Below are positions 58,880 to 64,000 of a DNA stretch of 64,000 nt, one piece after another; the first letter of the stretch is position 1; every line of letters begins with the position of its first letter. The notes under the pieces are model-generated. The model was not told where the DNA came from. It made no database searches and saw only the letters and a list, made by a program, of their open reading frames with translations. The position numbers and the translations under genes were made by a program. The stretch is from the NCBI RefSeq assembly GCF_040939455.1, contig NC_134113.1, forward strand, positions 18,462,501 through 18,526,500, given 5' to 3'. The stretch comes from Microcebus murinus (lineage: Eukaryota; Chordata; Mammalia; Primates; Cheirogaleidae).

Positions 58880-59915
58880 AATTTGCTTTATTTACTGTTT
58901 GCTTTTATTTATTGCGTGCCTGTAATATTTCAGGTGCTGTACATTCATTGCTCTTTTTAGAACATTAGCAGCATCAAGGGATGAAATAATGTTTGTAAGG
59001 CAATCCAGGGGTTGAGGAAAACATTGCATTTTACATTTACTAGAAAAATCCTGGAGTCAGATAAAGGATTTCTCTTGAGGATGGAGGTCAAGGTCTTGGC
59101 CAACTATGTTCAGTAACATCGAGCTTCCAACTTACCATAGGAAATATTACTCAGGTACCCAGGTCTCCTTTTGGACAGAAACTATACTTATTATGTCTAT
59201 ATTCTTAGCAGACAGCAGAAAGCCTAGAACATTATAGAGGCTCAAGGAATTCTATACAACAGCCCTAAAAATTCCTCTTTTGAATGCAAAAATAAAAAAC
59301 CAAAGCTACACAGCTAATCAATCAGTGATAGAACAAGGAGTTAATCCACTTGTTTTGGATCTCAAACCTGACGTTTTTACTTTTTCCCTTTTTTTGGCAG
59401 ATGCTTGGTCATTTGGTCAAAAAATAGTGGGAGGAGAAGGGGTGGATTTCCAGCAACCTCTGTTATTGGCTTGTTTTCTCACAGACCACTAACCTTTTCC
59501 CAGAAGGTATTAAGCAGATGTTTAAGACCTTGAAGCCCCTTTCTGAATCTCTAACTTCCCAGTGCTCTTTTATATTCTGTTTTACTTGCTGGCCACTCAT
59601 GCTTTGCCGCTGTTCCCTCAACTGAAAAACAAAATGTGGTGGATGACATCTTCCTGCCTGCTTGAAGAAGACTACCCCCAAACACCCACCAGCTCACTGC
59701 TAGCCCACCCCCCTATTTTATTTTCTTCAGAAGGCTTAGCCCTGCCTAAACTTATCTGTTTATTTTCTGCCTGTCCATTTGAATTGCAACATGACAGTGG
59801 AGGCAGAGTCCTCTATTTTATTCACTGCTGTATCCTCAATGCTTCCAACTCCACCTGGCCTCCGTCATTATTTGAAGTCAAATTTATGCAGACATACTTT
59901 TAAACAATATCTTCC
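58880..59915. other. Intergenic DNA with L2-like scraps
   Basis: No gene supported. L2-terminus-like words occur at 59190-59250 and 59795-59845. Confidence 0.4.
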
Positions 59916-59919
59916 ACTT

Positions 59920-60100
59920 TACTGAGTGTTCAACTACGTGGCAAGAACTGTCCTAAATTTTAATGCATTTCTTCATTCCTATTCCTATTCACATTCTTAA
60001 AACATTCCAGCAAGGTGGCCCCACCATCCTCTTTTCTGAGCTCTCAGCGTTTCTGTAAATACCTGGAGAACATGAGGCTGGATTTAAGCCCCCATCACTC
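59920..60100 (-). repeat. MIR SINE fragment
   Basis: TTTACTGAGTGTTCAACTAC, TGGCAAGAACTGTCCTAAAT and GGCTGGATTTAAGCCCCCAT are antisense MIR. Confidence 0.6.
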
Positions 60101-60306
60101 TTACCTTTGCTCTTTAGCTACTGTGCTCAGGGTTCGCAATGTCATCTGCCTGTAGTTTTTCTAAAGCCAAAGCACAGCGAGGCAGTTTGCTTAGTGGTTA
60201 ATATGATAGAAGGGACAAAAAACAAAAACAGAAAACCACGACTGAATTAGGATCCCGATTCTGTATCAGTGGGGGTGGGGGGTGCACAGATCATTTTTGG
60301 ATGCAC

Positions 60307-60779
60307 GCACCATAATTGTTATCATCAGCCAGTCGCAGGTTTTCTCCAATTGCAGGGAACTCGCTTCCCAGGCTTCTGAGAGTCCAGAAGTGTCGAACCT
60401 GTCTAATCGACTGGGTTTGTGGGGCCCTGAGCTCCCTGGCGTCTTCCCATTGTGCGGGGCTGGCGGCCAAGTCAAGCTTCTCTGGCCTCCGCCCCACCTT
60501 CCCGGGCCCCTCCCCTCCTGGCCTCTGTCCAAGGCAGGTGACTCGGAGGAGCAGCAGGTGGGCTGCCCTCGCCCACTGCGTCAGAACGACGCCCACCGGG
60601 AGGTTACTGTGGGGCACACGCGGCAGGAGACACCCCCTGGAACCTCTCCTCTCCTCCCTAATGCCACGTTAAAACCCTCAACCCCACGTGCTGTTTGCAA
60701 ATCTACCAGCGACTGAGGGACTGACGCTGGGAGCTAGAGACCTCACTCTAGAGCTAGAGACCTTGCTCTTGGAGCCAGC
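60307..60779 (+). promoter_or_regulatory. PAH: PAH promoter-proximal region and 5' UTR
   Basis: Directly upstream of the PAH start codon the sequence tracks the human 5' UTR as I remember it: CAATTGCAGGGAACTCGCTT, CCCAGGCTTCTGAGAGTCC, CTAATCGACTGGG, GTTAAAACCCTCAACCCCAC. No TATA box is seen. Motif-like sites include a CACGTG E-box (60685-60690) followed by TGTTTGCAAAT (60692-60702, FOXA/C-EBP-like, apt for a liver gene) and GC-rich words such as CCTCCGCCCC. The exact cap site is unknown; the left edge here assumes a 5' UTR of human length (about 470 nt). Confidence 0.75.
60731..60770 (+). repeat. 20-bp tandem duplication in the PAH 5' UTR
   Basis: Two adjacent copies, 60731-60750 and 60751-60770, both beginning GAGCTAGAGACCT and then diverging slightly (CACTCTA versus TGCTCTT). 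The human 5' UTR, from memory, has one such unit. Confidence 0.85.
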
Positions 60780-60839
60780 ATGTCAGCTGTGGTCCTGGAG
60801 AACAGAGGCTTGGGCAGGAAACTCTCCGACTTTGGACAG
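60780..60839 (+). CDS. PAH: Phenylalanine hydroxylase, exon 1 coding part (gene continues beyond the window)
   Basis: Twenty codons from ATG (60780) to CAG, followed by the donor GTGAGC at 60840: M-S-A-V-V-L-E-N-R, then GLGRKLSDFGQ. The human first coding exon is also exactly 60 nt and ends in the same GLGRKLSDFGQ, so this is PAH exon 1. The enzyme is the tetrahydrobiopterin- and iron-dependent cytosolic monooxygenase that turns phenylalanine into tyrosine in liver and kidney; its loss causes phenylketonuria in humans. Exon 1 encodes the start of the autoregulatory N-terminal tail, including Ser16 within RKLS, the site phosphorylated by PKA, which is conserved here. Compared with human, residues 3, 4 and 9 differ (Ala for Thr, Val for Ala, Arg for Pro). 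The ATG has A at -3. The exon is too short to stand out as an open frame and is identified by sequence recognition and splice phase 0. Confidence 0.96.
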
Positions 60840-61064
60840 GTGAGCCAGGGCCTGCCTCAGATGCTCAGGTAGGGGAGTTTGGTTCCCTGCAGGGGGGAAG
60901 AAAGAAGTCTGAGAAATGTTGGTGTAACTTAGTTTCATAAGCTCACCAAGAAGTCCAAATTCATTTGAAGATGAGAATGTCTAGCAAGTCAACAGGTGAG
61001 ACATGTCCTCAACAGTTGTTTCCAAGTGGGACAAGATCAGTCCTATGTGGCTTTCAGAGGAAAG

Positions 61065-61205
61065 AGCGCTGCTTTAGGGATCGGGGGTCTGGCTTTCAGA
61101 GCTGCCACCAACTAGCTGTGTGTCTTTGGGAGAGTCACTGTCCCTCTCTGTTTCATTTCTCTTCTGTATACTGAAGAAGCTGGTTCTTAATGATCTAGGG
61201 TAGGA
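61065..61205 (+). repeat. MIR SINE fragment in PAH intron 1
   Basis: CAACTAGCTGTGTGTCTTTG, GAGAGTCACTGTCCCTCTCT, TTCTCTTCTGTATACTGAAG. Confidence 0.8.
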
Positions 61206-62059
61206 GATGGGGGTCCTTCTAGATCTCTTCTGTGATGCTTATAAAGGGTTCTCAACCAAGTATTGAAAAGGCAAAATTGTGAGAAACATCTTCTCACATT
61301 GGGGAAAAGGTGAAGCATGAAGAGGAGTTGGACAGAGACTTACTCAGACCTGGGAAGGGAGAACTAAGCAGAAAGGAAAAGGAACGGGAGTTAGTTAGCC
61401 TCCTAGGTGTAGATCGTGAAAGAACCATAAGTTGGCTTGGGGATAATGCCCAGGGTGTCCTCCATTCCCCAGGATTTGCTGGCATTCTCTTGAGGTGAAC
61501 GACTGGAGAATACATTCTTTAGTTTGACTTCTATGTTCACAGCAAATCATGCTCCTGCACCCCAAGATGCAGCTGTGGGAGGTTATCTGAGACTGCAGTC
61601 CCCTGTCACCTGTAGGATTAGGGAGAACAATCCTCTGTATAGAACAGGGAGACTGGAGAGAAGAGGAGGGTGGGTGTTAAAGTTGATATAACTAGAGAGA
61701 CTGCAGAACTTTGGACTGACTTTCTTTGGATCCTAAAACAAAGATTTCCTGTGCAAATGGTGTGTGGTGCTGGGAAAACAGAAGAAGTTGCTGTTGAAGA
61801 GGAACAACGTGGGAGCCAGACAGATCCCAGGACAGACCCCAGCTCCATCCTGCAGTTAGTTTCTGTGCTGCCAGCAGTAGCGCCCCCATGTCCACGGGAG
61901 GGGGTTAGGTGCAGCGATCTGGTTAGGGAAGCATGGGGACTTAAAGCTCTATTCATAGAGCACTTAGGAGGTTGAGAATACACAAACTGTTACTGCCAAT
62001 AGCTGGGGCACTAGTAAAGAGGAGGGTTTCGAGCATGCCCTGGCACCACCTCTGCATTT

Positions 62060-62215
62060 AAAGCAGCGCATATAACTTAGCAGAGCTTCAGGTTTATTCA
62101 TTTGAAAAACAGGAATAAAAATCTTCATGTCCTAGGTGTGGTATGAGAATTAAATGAAATAGTGCTTATAAAGCTCTTAGCGCAATTCCTGGAGCATAAG
62201 AAAGTGTCGATGTGT
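62060..62215 (+). repeat. MIR SINE fragment in PAH intron 1
   Basis: TTTGAAAAACAGGAATAAAA, GTGGTATGAGAATTAAATGA, AAAGCTCTTAGCGCAATTCC. Confidence 0.78.
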
Positions 62216-62324
62216 TGGTCTAGACAGAACTGATTTGTTTGTTTAAGAAACTGATCTTAAACACTGGCAGGAAGGATGATCAACATGTCAGGCACTGAAG
62301 CTGGTAGAGCCTATTCATGGAAAA

Positions 62325-62490
62325 ATCTACTGAATGTGGAGTCAGGAGGCCTGCCTTCTCATCTTTGATACAATGTAATAGGGAAGTCACCTAATTGGGG
62401 CGAGGAGGCTGAGTTTGACATCTGTAAAATTGGGGAGGAGGATGTTGGACTGGATTCATTTTTAGGACTAATCCTAATCCTTCCAGCTCT
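62325..62490 (+). repeat. MIR SINE fragment in PAH intron 1
   Basis: GAATGTGGAGTCAGGAGGCC, GGGAAGTCACCTAATTGGGG, GGATGTTGGACTGGATTC. Confidence 0.78.
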
Positions 62491-62679
62491 GACGTTCTGC
62501 AAAAGAGACACACTTTATGCCTTCTTAAAGTTCCCAAACCAGGTAAATACACACTGGATGGGATTTGGACGCAGTGCAGACTGTGGGAAGGCCCCACCAT
62601 TTGATGAGGGCCCGTGATTGTCAAGTGCTTCACACATGCAAAAAACATGCAAATTCTATAAGAGAGGTTTCGTGCGTTC

Positions 62680-62785
62680 AGTCATCCAACAAAGACTTAT
62701 TGAGCACCTACTGTGTGCCAGGCACAGCAGAGTTTCTGTCCTGGTGAAGCACATAGTCTAGAGCTGGAGACAGACAATAAAAAAT
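62680..62785 (-). repeat. L2 LINE 3' end in PAH intron 1
   Basis: CAACAAAGACTTATTGAGCA, CCTACTGTGTGCCAGGCACA and GGAGACAGACAATAAA are antisense L2 terminus. Confidence 0.8.
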
Positions 62786-63286
62786 TAATAAAATGAACAT
62801 ATAATTTCCTATAGATAAATACTATACAGAAAAATAGAGCAGGGTTATGGGCTAGAAGAGAGGAACTCAGAAATCATAGCTGAGGACAGTGAAGCCAGTG
62901 TTTAGACCTAGATCCGACTCCAACCATGTACCTTTCTCTGCTATGATACTTTCTCCTGTAAATAAATGCTGAATTTAGAGACACATTGTGTCCATGGCAG
63001 GAGATCTGCATCTTGTTTCCAGTAATCTTACACTGCAGATGTGGGTGCGTGTGTGTACTCCCACATGCAAATATACACCTCCTACCATGACCCCAAAAAG
63101 CACTAAGATTAAAAGTTAGTACCCTTGGAATATCTTTATCAAAATGTATTGCTTGTATATTTGTACACTGCTCTTTTCCAAAGATAACAAAATACACAAC
63201 CAAAGAGAATATTTTTCTATTGTTGAATGTATTGTTAAATGATCAAAAGTCTTTCTTCCTGGTTCCTAGAAAAAATCTTTCTTCCT

Positions 63287-63615
63287 GGCTGGGTACGGTG
63301 GCTCACACCTGTAATCCTAGCACTCTGGGAGGCCGAGGCAGGAGGATTGCCCAAGGTCAGGAGTTTGAAACCAGCCTGAGCAAGAGCAAGACCCCATCTC
63401 TACTAAAAATAGAAAGAAATTAATTGGCCAACTAAAAATATATAGAAAAAATTAGCCAGGTGGCGCATGCCTGTAGTCCCACATACTTGGGAAACTGAGG
63501 CAAGAGGATCCCTTGAGGCCAGAAGGTTGAGGTTGCTGTGAGCTAGCTAGGCTGACGCCACGGCACTCTAGCCTGGGCAGCAGAGTGAGACTCTGTCTCA
63601 AAAAAAAAAAAAAAT
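63287..63615 (+). mobile_element. Strepsirrhine-type Alu in PAH intron 1
   Basis: Dimer starting GGCTGGGTACGGTGGCTCAC, middle section ATTGGCCAACTAAAAATATA, right arm CTGACGCCACGGCACTCTAG, poly-A tail. TCTTTCTTCCTG at 63276-63287 and 63619-63630 is the target-site duplication. It is older than the 57-kb copy (more CpG lost). A similar word, GTCTTTCTTCCTGG, already occurs at 63249-63262. Confidence 0.95.
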
Positions 63616-63744
63616 AGGTCTTTCTTCCTGCCCTATTTCTACCTATATAGTTTTTGAGCTACTTTTCTCTATCTTTTACCCATCCTGTGTATACATGTGT
63701 TTGTTAGTCAGCTCACATGTCCTGGTTGAGTCTGTCATTAGGAG

Positions 63745-63995
63745 GCAGAATGGACTTTGGAGTTGTTGCATCTGTGTTCAAGTCCAGACTCCAACACTTA
63801 TTAGCTAGGTGTTCTTGGACAAGCCAACTCTTGCTGAGTTTACGTCTTCATTTGCAAAATAACAGCACCTACCTCAGGGAGCTATTGTGAAAACTAAATA
63901 GGTTACATGTGTAACCCTTAGAATAGTGCTAGTTGCCGCCAATGATGATGTTTAATTAACTGTGAAAAGTACCAAGTATGGCTCCTGGCCCACAG
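63745..63995 (+). repeat. MIR SINE, near full length
   Basis: CAGAATGGACTTTGGAGTTG, TCCAGACTCCAACACTTATT, GCTAGGTGTTCTTGGACAAG, GCACCTACCTCAGGGAGCTA, then a MIR 3' end reaching the window edge. Confidence 0.85.
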
Positions 63996-64000
63996 TGCAT

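Larger units (their letters stand above)
60840..64000 (+). other. PAH: PAH intron 1, first 3.2 kb
   Basis: Begins GTGAGCCAGG after the exon 1 CAG. No second PAH exon (which should encode ETSYIEDN-like sequence) was found up to the window end, as expected from the several-kilobase first intron in human. It contains MIR, L2 and one Alu. Confidence 0.85.

Overview
The window is nuclear DNA from a primate, most likely a strepsirrhine (lemur/loris/galago group). Two young Alu elements (57.0 and 63.3 kb) carry a middle section beginning ATTGGCCAACTA, followed by AGAAAAAATTAGCC and a right arm with GACGCCACGGCACTC, a form known from strepsirrhine and not human-lineage Alus. Several L1 3' ends finish with a CCATAATATG(C/T)TGAA tail that also fits that lineage. 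Old mammalian repeats (MIR, L2, MER2, MER5, a MaLR LTR, L1M) fill most of the rest. No prokaryotic, plasmid or viral gene organisation is present.

Only two protein-coding genes are supported, arranged head to head about 23 kb apart. ASCL1 lies complete on the minus strand (about 34.57-37.44 kb): exon 1 holds the whole 233-residue bHLH coding region, followed by a 371-bp intron and a 3' UTR exon ending at an AATAAA signal. PAH (phenylalanine hydroxylase) enters from the right on the plus strand: its 60-bp first coding exon is at 60780-60839 with a clean GTGAGC donor, and the rest of the gene lies beyond the window. This is the ASCL1-PAH neighbourhood of human 12q23, read in reverse orientation.

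Layout. 0-28 kb: intergenic DNA 3' of ASCL1, with a 5'-inverted L1 (4.16-6.20 kb), other L1 3' ends, a MaLR LTR, a short interstitial telomere repeat (13.19 kb), a MER2 transposon, a 450-bp GGAA/GAAA polypurine tract (21.77-22.22 kb), and repeat-free blocks at 17.4 and 24.2 kb that look like conserved non-coding elements. 28.4-34 kb: GC-richer, repeat-poor flank of ASCL1 with an orphan CpG island (29.4-30.3 kb) and a homeobox-motif-rich block (32.8-33.8 kb). 34.5-39.1 kb: ASCL1, its CpG island and promoter-proximal elements. 42.8-44.7 kb: a regulatory block about 6-7 kb upstream of the ASCL1 start codon, matching in place the known Mash1 CNS enhancer, followed by a second CpG island with a perfect CRE and a TATA-like box. 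45.25 kb: a full-length retroposed U2 snRNA pseudogene with perfect 17-bp target-site duplications. 46-60 kb: mostly L2, MIR and a long decayed L1M. 60.3-64 kb: PAH promoter, exon 1 and start of intron 1.

The genes are not functionally linked: ASCL1 is a proneural transcription factor and PAH a hepatic and renal enzyme. The interest lies in the dense ASCL1 regulatory landscape placed between and around them. Family assignments are from recognition of consensus sequence and human orthologues as remembered; no alignment was run, and conservation claims are inferences.
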